DNA of 64,000 bases from contig CAYXLI010000003.1 in NCBI GenBank assembly GCA_964464925.1, forward strand, positions 124,001 through 188,000, in the 5' to 3' direction. Every line of letters starts with the position of its first letter. Position 1 is the stretch's first letter. Source of the DNA: CAYXLI01 sp964464925. Lineage in GTDB: Bacteria; Acidobacteriota; Terriglobia; Bryobacterales; Bryobacteraceae. Both the position numbers and the translations under genes were made by a program. Below the pieces are notes generated by a model that ran no database searches, had not been told where the DNA came from, and saw only the letters and a program-made list of their open reading frames with translations. Shown one piece after another: positions 33,707-43,500 of this stretch.

Positions 33707-35024
33707 CCCACTCCTTGGTTGGCTCGAAATAGCCCTTATCCCAGGGTGCCAGATGCTGTTTCATGACTTCATCATTGAGCGTGACGCCAAGCCCCGGCTT
33801 ATCCGGCACCTGGATGAAGCCCTTCTGAATAATCGGCTTCGGTGCGCCGTGCACCAGATCATCCCACCACGGTACGTCAACGGAGTGATTTTCCAAGACA
33901 AGGAACCCTTCCGTCGCTGCTGCGCAGTGCACATTCGCCATGCAGGAGACAGGGGATCCAGCAAAGTGCATCGCCATCGGGACGCCATACTCCTGCGCCA
34001 TGTCGCCGATGCGTTTCGTCTCGAGAATGCCGCCGCTGGTTGCCAGATCGGGATGAATGATGTCGACGGCGTGAATCTTGCACAGATTCTCGAAGCCTTC
34101 CTTGAGGTAGATATCTTCCCCTGTGAGGATCGGAATGTCTACCGCATCGGCAATCTGCTTGAGCAACTCAGGGTACTGCCACGGCACCATGTCTTCCAAC
34201 CATGCCATGTTGTATTTCTCCAGCGCCTTGCCGAGCCGGATACAGGAGTTCACGCCGATGTGCCCGAAGTGGTCCGCCGAGAGCGGCACATCCATCCCGA
34301 CTACTTCGCGCACCTGCGCCACGTAGTCCGCCATCATCGACACGCCTTTCGGGGTCAATTCGATGCCGGTAAACATGTGCTGCGTCCGCGAGCCCTGGCC
34401 AAGCGTGGTGCCAAGCGGTGCGGTGATCGTGCCCGGCGTTCCCTCCAGCAGGTCCGCGCCGAGATCCATTTTCAACCACGTAAAGCCCTGATCGCGGCGC
34501 TTCTTCAGACGCTCACCGTAGACCTTCGGGTCGTGCGATTCCGTGGTATCCGCATAGCAGCGGATCGAATCGCGATACTTGCCCCCAAGCATCTGGTAGA
34601 TCGGGACGTTGTAAGCTTTGCCCGCAAGATCCCAAAGCGCCATTTCGACGCCGCAGACACCGCCTGCCTGGCGTGCATGGAAGCCAAACTGCTTGATCTT
34701 GCGAAATACTTTCTCGACGTTGCACGGGTTCTCACCCAGCAAGCGGCTCTTCAACATCAGTGCGTAGTTCTTATTGGCTCCATCGCGCACTTCGCCGAGT
34801 CCGTAAATGCCCTGGTTCGTGTCGATGCGAATGATGGGGCATGTCATTGGCGCGCGCGTGATCGTCGCCACGCGCAGATCCGTGATTTTCAGCTCAGACG
34901 GCTTCGAATTGGTATTTACGTTTTGCGGATGCGCTTCCAGCAACTCATCAGCCCAAAATGATGCACCAAGCGCCGCGCCCACCCCACCTAGGAACGAGCG
35001 TCTTCCGAACGTACGATTCTTCAT
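33672..35024 (-). CDS. Enolase-superfamily enzyme (mandelate racemase/muconate lactonizing-like), Tat-exported
   Basis: The 450-residue product starts M-K-N-R-T-F-G-R-R-S-F-L-G-G, a twin-arginine signal. The barrel carries metal ligands in L-S-A-D-H-F-G, W-L-E-D-M-V and L-T-G-E-D-I-Y, a lysine in T-W-L-K-M-D-L, and D-L-A-T-S-G-G. These place it with sugar-acid dehydratases such as galactonate dehydratase; the reaction is not certain. AGGAG nine bases before the ATG at 35024 fixes the start; a frame to 35060 exists. Confidence 0.85.
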   Translation of the reverse strand: MKNRTFGRRSFLGGVGAALGASFWADELLEAHPQNVNTNSKPSELKITDLRVATITRAPMTCPIIRIDTNQGIYGLGEVRDGANKNYALMLKSRLLGENPCNVEKVFRKIKQFGFHARQAGGVCGVEMALWDLAGKAYNVPIYQMLGGKYRDSIRCYADTTESHDPKVYGERLKKRRDQGFTWLKMDLGADLLEGTPGTITAPLGTTLGQGSRTQHMFTGIELTPKGVSMMADYVAQVREVVGMDVPLSADHFGHIGVNSCIRLGKALEKYNMAWLEDMVPWQYPELLKQIADAVDIPILTGEDIYLKEGFENLCKIHAVDIIHPDLATSGGILETKRIGDMAQEYGVPMAMHFAGSPVSCMANVHCAAATEGFLVLENHSVDVPWWDDLVHGAPKPIIQKGFIQVPDKPGLGVTLNDEVMKQHLAPWDKGYFEPTKEWDDQRSNDRLWS

Positions 35025-35109
35025 TGGAAATTCTCCTGCGAGTTTCAAACGTGGAGCCATTCTATACCACTAACTTTCGTGTAATTCTGTCTGAGAAGGA
35101 ATTTGACTC

Positions 35110-35742
35110 ATGGCTTATTCCAATTACCTTGGCGAAGTTCCCGATCCCGAAGATCTCCGCGCCGCACTCGGCAACGCGAACCGGTTCACTTTAGTCGAAC
35201 TGGCACAGAACCGTGCCGGACGAATCGCGGATTCGCAGATGCTCACTCTCGCGGCCCAGGCACTCCGCCCGTTTTGGAGCGCACTTATCGTATTGGGCGG
35301 CTGGCTCTTGTTTCTATTTGTCATTCGCGTTTTTGTGCCGGACCTCATACTCACCATCGCCTCCGTCACTTTCGGCAAAAGCATCACCGGCCTCTTTCTC
35401 GTGATTACGCTAGGCTGCGCTGTCTAATTGGTATTCGGCTTTTTCCGAAGCGGGACAAGAGCGCTTCGGTTGCTGGCCGACATCTCTCAAGGCAAGGCGG
35501 CCTGTATGGAGGGCAGGGTCTGGGCTGCTCGCCGGGGGGAGGATTCGTACGGCATGGATAAGCTGCACGGCGAGAAGCTGGAGAGCTATCACTATGTGCT
35601 CAACAACGAGTATTTCGAAGTCAGGAATCTGAATGCGTATGAGGCTCTGGCACCCAAGGAGCTCTACCGGCTTTATTACGCGCCCAACAGCAAACTGCTC
35701 CTGTCGATCGAACCGGTTACTGCAACGGAAGCCACCGCCTGA
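35110..35742 (+). pseudogene. Membrane protein gene interrupted by an in-frame TAA
   Basis: From ATG 35110 the frame encodes 105 residues to TAA at 35425-35427, then remains open in the same frame to 35742 for 104 more. The first part has one membrane helix (L-I-V-L-G-G-W-L-L-F-L-F-V) and ends within a second (F-L-V-I-T-L-G-C-A-V); the region after the stop continues that helix (L-V-F-G-F-F-R-S-G) and then gives a soluble domain with E-S-Y-H-Y-V-L-N-N-E-Y-F-E-V. A single protein of about 210 residues is implied. The family was not recognised. AAGGA lies about ten bases before the start. Causes could be a recent nonsense mutation, readthrough, or a sequencing error. Confidence 0.7.
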
Positions 35743-35798
35743 CCTGACGGTTCTGTCTTTTCGTATCGGCCCGGCTGGACAGCCGTTCCGCGCGAACG

Positions 35799-35807
35799 TG
35801 ATATTCT
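35799..35807 (+). promoter_or_regulatory. Extended -10 element before the isomerase gene
   Basis: TGATATTCT fits TGn plus a -10-like TATTCT, about 70 bases upstream of the isomerase start. TGGACA at 35776-35781 could be a -35 but the spacing of 20 is long. Confidence 0.35.
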
Positions 35808-35878
35808 CGATTTGCAGGAATTCAATCTATCTTTCACAGAGCGCACGTGGTGTGCGCGCGGAAGGAAGGAAACCACAC

Positions 35879-36838
35879 ATGAGAGTTGGCGTTTTCACTG
35901 CCCTGTTATCGCAGTTCCCGCTCGACAAAGTACTCGAGAAGCTCAAGACTCTGAACATCAATACGGTGGAACTGGGGACGGGCAACTATCCCGGTGATCC
36001 GCATTGCAAATTGTCCATGTTGAAGGACAGAGCGGCACTGAAGGAATTCAAGCAGAAGCTGGATGACAACGGCGTCACCATCAGCGCGCTGAGTTGCCAT
36101 GGCAACCCGCTCCACCCCGATCCGTCGATTGCGAAGGGGTATCAGGAAACTAGCAAGAATACGGTTCTGCTTGCAGAGAAGTTGGGCGTACCGGTTGTCA
36201 TTGATTTTTCCGGCTGCCCTGGAGACAGCGATAAGGCCAAGTATCCGAACTGGGTCACCTGCCCGTGGCCGCCCGAATATCTGGACGTGCTCGCCTGGCA
36301 ATGGGAGAAGAAGGCCATCCCCTACTGGACAAAAGCCAACCAGTTTGCCGAAAACCACGGCGTCAAGATCGCCATCGAAATGCATCCTGGCTTCCTGGCC
36401 TACAGCCCGGAGACCATGCTTCGTCTTCGGAGCGCCTGCGGCAAGGCGATCGGCGTGAACTACGATCCCAGCCACATGTTCTGGCAAGGAATCGATCCCA
36501 TCGCCGCTATCCGCGTGCTGGGCGATTCCATCTTCCACGTGCATGCCAAAGACACGCAGATTTACGACCGCAATCTGCCGGTCACCGGCGTGCTCGATAC
36601 GAAGAAATACACCGACGAGCGGAATCGCGGCTGGATCTTCCGCACCTGCGGCTATGGCCACGATGCCGGCTGGTGGAAGGAATTCATTTCCACGCTGCGC
36701 ATGTATGGATACGACTATGTCCTGTCCATCGAGCATGAAGATTCGCTGATGTCCCCCGACGAAGGATTGACGAAAGCAGCTCAATTCCTCAACTCCATCG
36801 TCATCCGCGAGCAGGCCGCCGCCGCCTGGTGGGTTTAG
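35879..36838 (+). CDS. Sugar phosphate isomerase/epimerase-like TIM-barrel protein
   Basis: A 319-residue protein of the xylose-isomerase-like barrel family. Metal-binding residues are in I-A-I-E-M-H-P-G, N-Y-D-P-S-H-M, H-V-H-A-K-D and S-I-E-H-E-D. GGAAGGA eight bases before the ATG at 35879 defines the start; the open frame upstream belongs to another gene. It has no signal peptide. The neighbouring Tat-exported enolase-superfamily and other oxidoreductases suggest sugar or sugar-acid catabolism. A terminator follows immediately. Confidence 0.88.
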   Translation: MRVGVFTALLSQFPLDKVLEKLKTLNINTVELGTGNYPGDPHCKLSMLKDRAALKEFKQKLDDNGVTISALSCHGNPLHPDPSIAKGYQETSKNTVLLAEKLGVPVVIDFSGCPGDSDKAKYPNWVTCPWPPEYLDVLAWQWEKKAIPYWTKANQFAENHGVKIAIEMHPGFLAYSPETMLRLRSACGKAIGVNYDPSHMFWQGIDPIAAIRVLGDSIFHVHAKDTQIYDRNLPVTGVLDTKKYTDERNRGWIFRTCGYGHDAGWWKEFISTLRMYGYDYVLSIEHEDSLMSPDEGLTKAAQFLNSIVIREQAAAAWWV

Positions 36839-36856
36839 TCGTTCCTTGATGTTCGA

Positions 36857-36892
36857 AAGGCCGCCCGGCTCGCGCCGCGGTGGCCTTTTTTT
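36857..36892 (+). terminator. Intrinsic terminator after the isomerase gene
   Basis: AAGGCCGCC (36857-36865) pairs with GGTGGCCTT (36879-36887) with one G-T pair; the 13-base loop can form a second short helix. A run of seven T at 36886-36892 follows. Confidence 0.85.
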
Positions 36893-36902
36893 CTTGGTCC
36901 GG

Positions 36903-36908
36903 TAAAAT
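36903..36908 (+). promoter_or_regulatory. TAAAAT box eight bases before the S9 peptidase start
   Basis: TAAAAT, eight bases, then ATG at 36917. The site lies directly after the upstream terminator, so an independent promoter is needed here; no ribosome binding site is seen. Confidence 0.5.
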
Positions 36909-36916
36909 CAGAGCAA

Positions 36917-39214
36917 ATGCTCGAACAGCGACTGCTCCTCTTTGCAGTGGGTCTGCCTCTGCTTGCTCAGGCTCCGAAAGCCGTTACAGCCGGCGACTAT
37001 GCGCACGCTGAAAAGTTCCTCGCCTACTACACAACTCCGTTGGTGCTTCACGCGGGAGTGAGGCCTCGATGGGTCAGCGGAGACCGGTTCACCTACCGCA
37101 CGACTACGGAGAATGGCACGGAATTCTTCATCTACGACGCGGCGAAGCAAACCAGAGAGCCCGCTATCGATCACGCGAAGCTTGCGGCGGCGCTTTCCGC
37201 CGCAGCCGGAACGAAGTACGAGGCCAATAAACTTCCCTTCCTTGAATTCGAGCGGAACGGAAGCACAGTCACCTTCACGATCGGCCAGCGCCGCTGGACC
37301 TGCAACGAGAAATGCGTCAGCAATCCGTCTCTGCGCAATGAGGTGATGTCGCCCGACAGGAAGCGCGTCGTTTTCCTCCGGGATTACAATCTCTGGCTAC
37401 GCGATGTCTCTACCGGAAAGGAGACGAAGCTCACCAGTGACGGCATCAAAGACTTCGGCTATGCAACCGACAACGCGGGCTGGCAGCGCAGCGAACGGCC
37501 GATTGTCGCGTGGTCGCCCGATTCCAGAAAGATCGCTACCTATCAGCAGGACCAGCGCGGAGTTGGAGCAATGTACCTGGTGGACACACGCGTTGGCCAT
37601 CCGCATCTGGAGTCGTGGAAATATCCTTTGCCCGGAGATGCTGTGGTCACAACGATTCAGCGCGTCATCATCGATGTGGAAAAACCGCGCGTAGTGCGAC
37701 TCAAGGCGGAGCCCGATCAGCGTCGCGGCACCCTCTGCGATGACATCAGTTGCCGGGGAGGCGAGTGGGGCGATGTGCAATGGAGCCGTGATGGCGCGCA
37801 CCTCGCATTCGTTTCCACTTCTCGAGACCATAAGCGCGAAGTGCTGCGCGTAGCCGACGCGGACACAGGGGCAGTGCGCGACGTCTTCGAAGAAACCGTC
37901 GCCACCTTCTTCGAATCAGGCAATGGCCGCGTGAACTGGCGCTATCTTCCTGCGTCCAACGAGGTACTTTGGTTCTCCGAACGCGATAACTGGGGGCACC
38001 TCTATGTATACGATCTGGATTCGGGCAAAGTGAAGAATCAGGTAACTCGCGGCAATTGGAACGTGACGCAACTTCTCCGCGTGGATGAAGCGAATCGCGT
38101 TCTTTATTTCCTCGGAGCGGGCCGTGAAAAAGGCCGCGACCCGTATTTCAACCACTTCTACAAGGTCGGATTCGACGGTAAGGGCCTCACTCTGCTTACC
38201 CCGGAAGAAGGCATGCACGAAGTGACGGTCTCTCCTTCCGGCACTTATTTTGTGGACGTGTTTTCAAAGCCCGATACCGCGCCCATTGCCGCGCTGCGGG
38301 ACTCAGCCGGCAAACTGCTGGCCGCGGTGGAGAAGGCCGACATCTCGCGGCTCATTGCCGCGGGCTGGAAGCCGCCAATTCCCTTCACTGTAAAAGCGCG
38401 TGATGGAGTGACTGATCTCTACGGGCTCATGTACAAGCCGGCGAGTTTCGATCCCAATCGCAGATACCCGATCGTAAATCATATTTATCCGGGACCGCAG
38501 GCCGGCAGCGTTGGCAGCCGCTCATTTATGCCCTCGCGCGGCGATACCCAGGCGCTCGCCGAACTCGGCTTCATCGTTGTTCAGATCGAAGGCATGGGGA
38601 ATCCGTACCGGTCAAAGAAGTTTCACGAGGCATATTACGGCAATCTCGGAGACAACACGCTCCCCGATCAGATCACTGGAATGAAGCAGCTTGCGGCCAA
38701 GTATCCATGGATTGACCTGGAACGCGCGGGTATCTACGGGCACTCCGGTGGTGGGTACGCGACCGCCGCGGCCATGTTCAAATATCCGGACTTCTTCAAG
38801 GCTGGCGTCTCGGAAGCCGGCAATCATGACAATCGCAATTACGAAGACGATTGGGCGGAGAAGTGGATGGGCCTGCTGCAGAAGAATGCAGATGGGCGTA
38901 GCAACTATGACGATCAGGCAAATCAGAATCACGCGAAGAATCTGAAGGGCCATCTCCTGCTGGCGCACGGCACCATGGATACCAACGTTCCGCCATACAA
39001 CACGCTGCTTGTAGTAAACGAATTAATCAAGGCCAACAAGGATTTCGATTTGATCCTGCTCCCGAATCGTGGACACGGTTTCGGTAATGAACCGTACATG
39101 GTGCGGCGGCGGTGGGATTACTTCGTGCGCTACCTGATGGGCGCGGAACCCCCGAAAGAGTTTGAATTGAAACCGCCTGCGGACTGGCAACCGCAACGCG
39201 CAACCGGACTGTAA
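36917..39214 (+). CDS. Secreted S9-family peptidase (dipeptidyl peptidase IV-like)
   Basis: The 765-residue protein has a short signal peptide (L-L-L-F-A-V-G-L-P-L-L), a beta-propeller domain (about 60-500) and a hydrolase domain with the serine in G-H-S-G-G-G-Y-A-T, Asp in G-T-M-D-T-N-V and His in N-R-G-H-G-F. These resemble dipeptidyl peptidase IV/prolyl oligopeptidase. It likely acts in the periplasm or outside. It is monocistronic: a terminator precedes it and the RND operon follows after 72 bases. Confidence 0.92.
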   Translation: MLEQRLLLFAVGLPLLAQAPKAVTAGDYAHAEKFLAYYTTPLVLHAGVRPRWVSGDRFTYRTTTENGTEFFIYDAAKQTREPAIDHAKLAAALSAAAGTKYEANKLPFLEFERNGSTVTFTIGQRRWTCNEKCVSNPSLRNEVMSPDRKRVVFLRDYNLWLRDVSTGKETKLTSDGIKDFGYATDNAGWQRSERPIVAWSPDSRKIATYQQDQRGVGAMYLVDTRVGHPHLESWKYPLPGDAVVTTIQRVIIDVEKPRVVRLKAEPDQRRGTLCDDISCRGGEWGDVQWSRDGAHLAFVSTSRDHKREVLRVADADTGAVRDVFEETVATFFESGNGRVNWRYLPASNEVLWFSERDNWGHLYVYDLDSGKVKNQVTRGNWNVTQLLRVDEANRVLYFLGAGREKGRDPYFNHFYKVGFDGKGLTLLTPEEGMHEVTVSPSGTYFVDVFSKPDTAPIAALRDSAGKLLAAVEKADISRLIAAGWKPPIPFTVKARDGVTDLYGLMYKPASFDPNRRYPIVNHIYPGPQAGSVGSRSFMPSRGDTQALAELGFIVVQIEGMGNPYRSKKFHEAYYGNLGDNTLPDQITGMKQLAAKYPWIDLERAGIYGHSGGGYATAAAMFKYPDFFKAGVSEAGNHDNRNYEDDWAEKWMGLLQKNADGRSNYDDQANQNHAKNLKGHLLLAHGTMDTNVPPYNTLLVVNELIKANKDFDLILLPNRGHGFGNEPYMVRRRWDYFVRYLMGAEPPKEFELKPPADWQPQRATGL

Positions 39215-39275
39215 CACAGATCGATTAAATTTTGCCAACTCAACTGAATCCACTTGCACGCATCGCTCATCGCAA

Positions 39276-39281
39276 TAGATT
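39276..39281 (+). promoter_or_regulatory. TAGATT box five bases before the RND adaptor start
   Basis: TAGATT, then AGACG, then ATG at 39287. TTGCAC at 39254-39259 lies 16 bases upstream as a weak -35. No ribosome binding site is visible. Confidence 0.4.
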
Positions 39282-39286
39282 AGACG

Positions 39287-40561
39287 ATGCGAGCAAAACT
39301 GGCGGTAATCACAATCATTGGAGCTGCAGCATTCGTAATCGGCTGCAGCACGAATGCACAAAATACGCAAGCAAATACTCAACCGCCACCACCTCCCGTT
39401 CTTATAGCAGAGGTGGTGAATCGGGATGTTCCGATTTACTCCGAATTTCCGGCCCAGACGTATGCGCGCAACATGGTCGAAGTGCGCGGACGCGTGGAAG
39501 GATACATCGATAAGTGGCTATTTAAGCCAGGCCAGCAGGTAACGGCCGGCCAACCCCTCTATCTCCTCGATTCCCGTCCATATCAGGCCGCGGTCCAGCA
39601 GGCCAGCGGGAACCTGCGGCAGAGCGAAGCGGATCTCGAGTTCGCACGGCAGCAGGTCTCACTCCTACAGGCCGAGGCCGATCTCGCGGCCGCGCAGGCG
39701 AACCTGGTCAAGGCACAGCAAGACTACGAACGATTGAAGCCGCTCGTCGAGCAGGATGCGGCAGCGAAGCAGGACCTCGATGCGGCTGTAGCCGCGTTGC
39801 GAGCCAACGAGGCTCGGGTGCGCTCTTCCAAAGCGAATGTAGAGCAGGCGAGGCTTTCCACCAAAACGCAGATCCAAGGCGTGGAAGGCAAAGTCGAATC
39901 GTTGCGCGGAGCATTGAGCAACGCCCGGCTCAACTTGGATTATGGAACCATTCGCGCTCCCATTTCAGGACTGGCCGGCGATACGCTCGTGCCGGTAGGC
40001 GGGCTTGTGACTCCAACGTCGAATCAGCCCTTGACCACAATCGTTCCATTGGATCCGATTTGGGTTCGCTTTCAGATGAGTGAGTCTCAGTATCTTGCGT
40101 TCAAAAAGCGCGGAGCTACGGCGACCGAACAGTCCCGGCTGGAACTCGTGCTCGCGGATAATACGGTCTTCGGATCAGCCGGACAAGTCGAGAACACCCT
40201 CAACCAGGTAGACCCCAGAACCGGAACGCTCGAGTTGCAGGCACGCTTCGCGAATCCACAAAAGACGCTGCTGCCCGGCCAATTCGGCCATGTGCGATTC
40301 CGCACGGAGACACGCCAGAACGCTTTAATTGTTCCCCAGAGAGCCATCCAGCAGGTGCAGAGCATGCAGACGGTCTACACCGTTGGACCCGACAGTAAAG
40401 TACAGGCCCGGCCAGTGAAAACAGCAGATCGTGTCGGTGACGACGTCATCGTCGAGCAAGGCCTCAAACCAGGTGACCACGTGATCGTCGAAGGTCAGCT
40501 GCGGGTGCGGCCCGGCATCCCCGTGCAGGCCAAGCCGTATCAGCCGGAAAAAACAAAGTAA
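39287..40561 (+). CDS. RND efflux periplasmic adaptor lipoprotein (AcrA/MexA type)
   Basis: The 424-residue membrane fusion protein starts with a lipoprotein signal ending F-V-I-G-C, so it is anchored to the inner membrane by lipid. It has a lipoyl-like half-motif (R-G-R-V-E-G-Y-I), a long coiled hairpin (about 110-215, Q-A-E-A-D-L-A-A-A-Q) and a beta-barrel region with G-L-A-G-D-T-L-V and L-P-G-Q-F. It links the pump (40568) to the outer membrane channel (43708). The gene order adaptor-pump-channel is that of MexAB-OprM. Confidence 0.93.
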   Translation: MRAKLAVITIIGAAAFVIGCSTNAQNTQANTQPPPPPVLIAEVVNRDVPIYSEFPAQTYARNMVEVRGRVEGYIDKWLFKPGQQVTAGQPLYLLDSRPYQAAVQQASGNLRQSEADLEFARQQVSLLQAEADLAAAQANLVKAQQDYERLKPLVEQDAAAKQDLDAAVAALRANEARVRSSKANVEQARLSTKTQIQGVEGKVESLRGALSNARLNLDYGTIRAPISGLAGDTLVPVGGLVTPTSNQPLTTIVPLDPIWVRFQMSESQYLAFKKRGATATEQSRLELVLADNTVFGSAGQVENTLNQVDPRTGTLELQARFANPQKTLLPGQFGHVRFRTETRQNALIVPQRAIQQVQSMQTVYTVGPDSKVQARPVKTADRVGDDVIVEQGLKPGDHVIVEGQLRVRPGIPVQAKPYQPEKTK

Positions 40562-40567
40562 ACGAAT

Positions 40568-43500
40568 ATGGCAAAATTCTTTATCGATCGTCCGGTCTTC
40601 GCGATCGTGATCGCGATAGTCATTGTCATTCTCGGCCTGGTTTCGATACCCGGTCTGCCGGTCGCCACATATCCGGAAGTCGTGCCGCCCGTTGTGCAGA
40701 TCACCGCCACGTATCTCGGCGGCAACGCGCAGGATTTAGAGAAAACAGTCGCTCAGCCCATTGAAGAGCAGCTTGTCGGCCTGGATGGGATGCTTTATTA
40801 CTTGTCCAGCAGCGCCAACAACGGGCAAATGACGATCTCGGTTACGTTCAAGCTCGGCACAAATCCCGACATCGCCGCCGTACAAACGCAAAATCGCGTG
40901 AATGTGGCACTCCCTCGTCTGCCCCCGGAAGTACAGCGCCAGGGGGTCATTGTGAAGAAGGTGTCGAGCGCATTTCTTATGGCGGTCGGCCTGGTCTCGC
41001 CGGATAGCCGGTACGACTCGCTGTTCCTCACCAACTACGCACAAATCAACCTCGTGAACCAGCTAGGCAGCCTGTCCGGCGTCGGCGATTCGCGCCTTGG
41101 CTCGGCACAGGTCTATTCGATGCGTGTGTGGGTGAACCCGGATAAGATGTCGAAGCTGCAACTCACTGCTACCGACATCAGCAATGCAATTCAGGCGCAG
41201 AATCGGCAGAACCCCGCGGGTGCAATCGGACAGGCTCCTGCGGCAAAAGGTACGGACTTCCAATTCGCGGTGAATGCGCCTGGGCGGTTGGCGGATGCAT
41301 CCCAGTTTGAGGACATTATCGTTCGCGCCCAGCCGGATGCATCCGTCACTCGGATTCGGGACGTGGGACGCGTGGAACTCGGCTCGCAGACATACTCCAG
41401 CTTCAGCCGGCTGAATGGAAAACCATCCGGAAACGTGATTATCTACTTGTCCCCCGGCGCCAACGCGGCCGAAACAGCCGACGCAGTCCGCAAGTATATG
41501 GAGCAGGCAAAGCAAAGCTTCCCGGCGGGCATGGACTACGTGATCCCGTACGATTCCACCATGTTCGTACGCGCGGCGATTTCAGACGTCGTCGTAACTC
41601 TGCTGGAAGCGATCGGCCTCGTCATCCTGGTAGTGTTCATCTTTCTTCAGAACTGGCGAGCCACATTGATTCCGCTCCTTACGGTGCCCGTCGCAGTGAT
41701 CGGCACGTTCGCGCTGTTCCCTCTGCTCGGCTTTACTATCAACATCACGAGCATGTTTGGCCTGGTGCTGGCCATTGGCATCGTCGTGGACGACGCGATC
41801 GTTGTGGTGGAGGCCGTACAAAGGCATATCGACGACGGCATGAGTCCGCGTGACGCCACGATTCGCGCTATGGAAGAGGTGTCGGCGCCTGTGGTGGCAA
41901 TCGCCTTCATCCTGTCGGCTGTCTTTATTCCAGTGGCATTCCTGGGCGGCATCAGCGGCCAGATTTACAAGCAGTTCGCCCTGACCATTGCCACCTCGGT
42001 GCTCTTGTCAGCTTTTAACGCGCTGTCGCTGAGTCCCGCGCTCTCGGCCATGATTCTGAAGCCGCACGGCCCGCAAAAAAGTTTGCTCGCGCGCGCCTTT
42101 GGCCAGTTCAATCGCGCGTTCGACTGGACTACCGACCGCTACATATCGGGTGTGGTGTTTCTGCTGCGGCGCTCGGCTTTAGTGCTCGTCATGCTTCTCA
42201 TTCTCGGCGGAATCACCGGTCTTCTCTTTCGCCATCTGCCCGCGGGCTTCCTGCCGGATGAAGACCAGGGCGCTTTCTTCGTATCCGTCCGTCTGCCCGA
42301 TGGCGCGTCCACGCAGCGCACCGACGACGCCACCAGAAAGATCGAGGACGTCATTCGTAAGCTGCCCGGCGTGGACCGCTACTTCGTGCTGGGTGGTCTG
42401 GATATCGCTACAGGCACCAGCAATTCCAATGTATCGACCGTCATCACCACTTTGAAGCCCTGGGAGGAACGAACAACCGCGGAGACGCAGCTCACCGCCA
42501 TCCTGGCCAAGGCGCAGCAAGGATTCTATACAGTGCCGGAAGCGTTCACATTCGCCTTCGGCTTGCCACCGATTCTTGGCCTCAGCACCACGGGAGGCTT
42601 CCAGTTGATGATTGAAGACCGGCTCGGCGGCGACATTCAATCACTGGCCCATACGGCCGACAACCTTGTCGACCTGACACGCCGTGATCCCACGCTGGGT
42701 CCGGTCATCAGCACGTTCCGTCCGAATGTTCCCGCATACCGGCTCGACATGGACGTGGCGAAACTGCAGACGATGGGCATCCCGGTGCCGGATGCATACA
42801 ACACGTTACAGACATTTCTCGGCGGTTTGTATGTCAATGACTTCAATGTATTCGGCCGGACCTGGCAGGTGCTGGTACAGGCCGAGCCGGAGTTTCGATC
42901 CCGGCCGACGGACGTCGATCGATTCTATGTGCGGTCCAACTCCGGAGGCATGATTCCGCTCGGCACAGTGGCATCAGTGGCGCCGTCCTCCGGGCCGGAT
43001 GTGGTTTACCGGTATAACCGCTATCGCGCTATTCAGTTGCTTGGAGGACCGTCGCCCGGCCATTCGAGCGGCGATGCGGTCATCGCCATGGAGAAGCTCG
43101 CAAAGGATCTCCCGTCCGGATACGGCTACGAATGGACGGGCACAACGTATCAGCAGAAGCTCGCACAGGGCAATGAAGCCGCCATATTTGGTTTCGCCGC
43201 CGTGCTGGTTTTCCTTTTCCTCGCGGCACTCTATGAGAGCTGGTCGATTCCGTTCGCGGTGTTGTTTGCCATACCGCTCGGCATTTTCGGCGCTCTGGTT
43301 GGGATCTGGACGCGAAGTTACGCGTATGACATCTATACGCAGATCGGCATAGTGACGTTGATTGGCTTGGCGGCAAAGAACGCGATTCTGATCGTGGAGT
43401 TCGCAAAGGAAAGTCATGAGCGAGGGCAGTCCATTCGGGATGCCGCTTTGGAAGCAGCGCGGCTACGTCTCCGTCCGATTCTCATGACGTCATTCGCGTT

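Noticed and set aside
33225..34961. 578-codon plus-strand open frame opposite the enolase-superfamily gene
   Set aside because: Opposite strand codes for a protein with conserved motifs; this frame shows no domain and is rich in Arg, His and Leu as expected of an antisense shadow.
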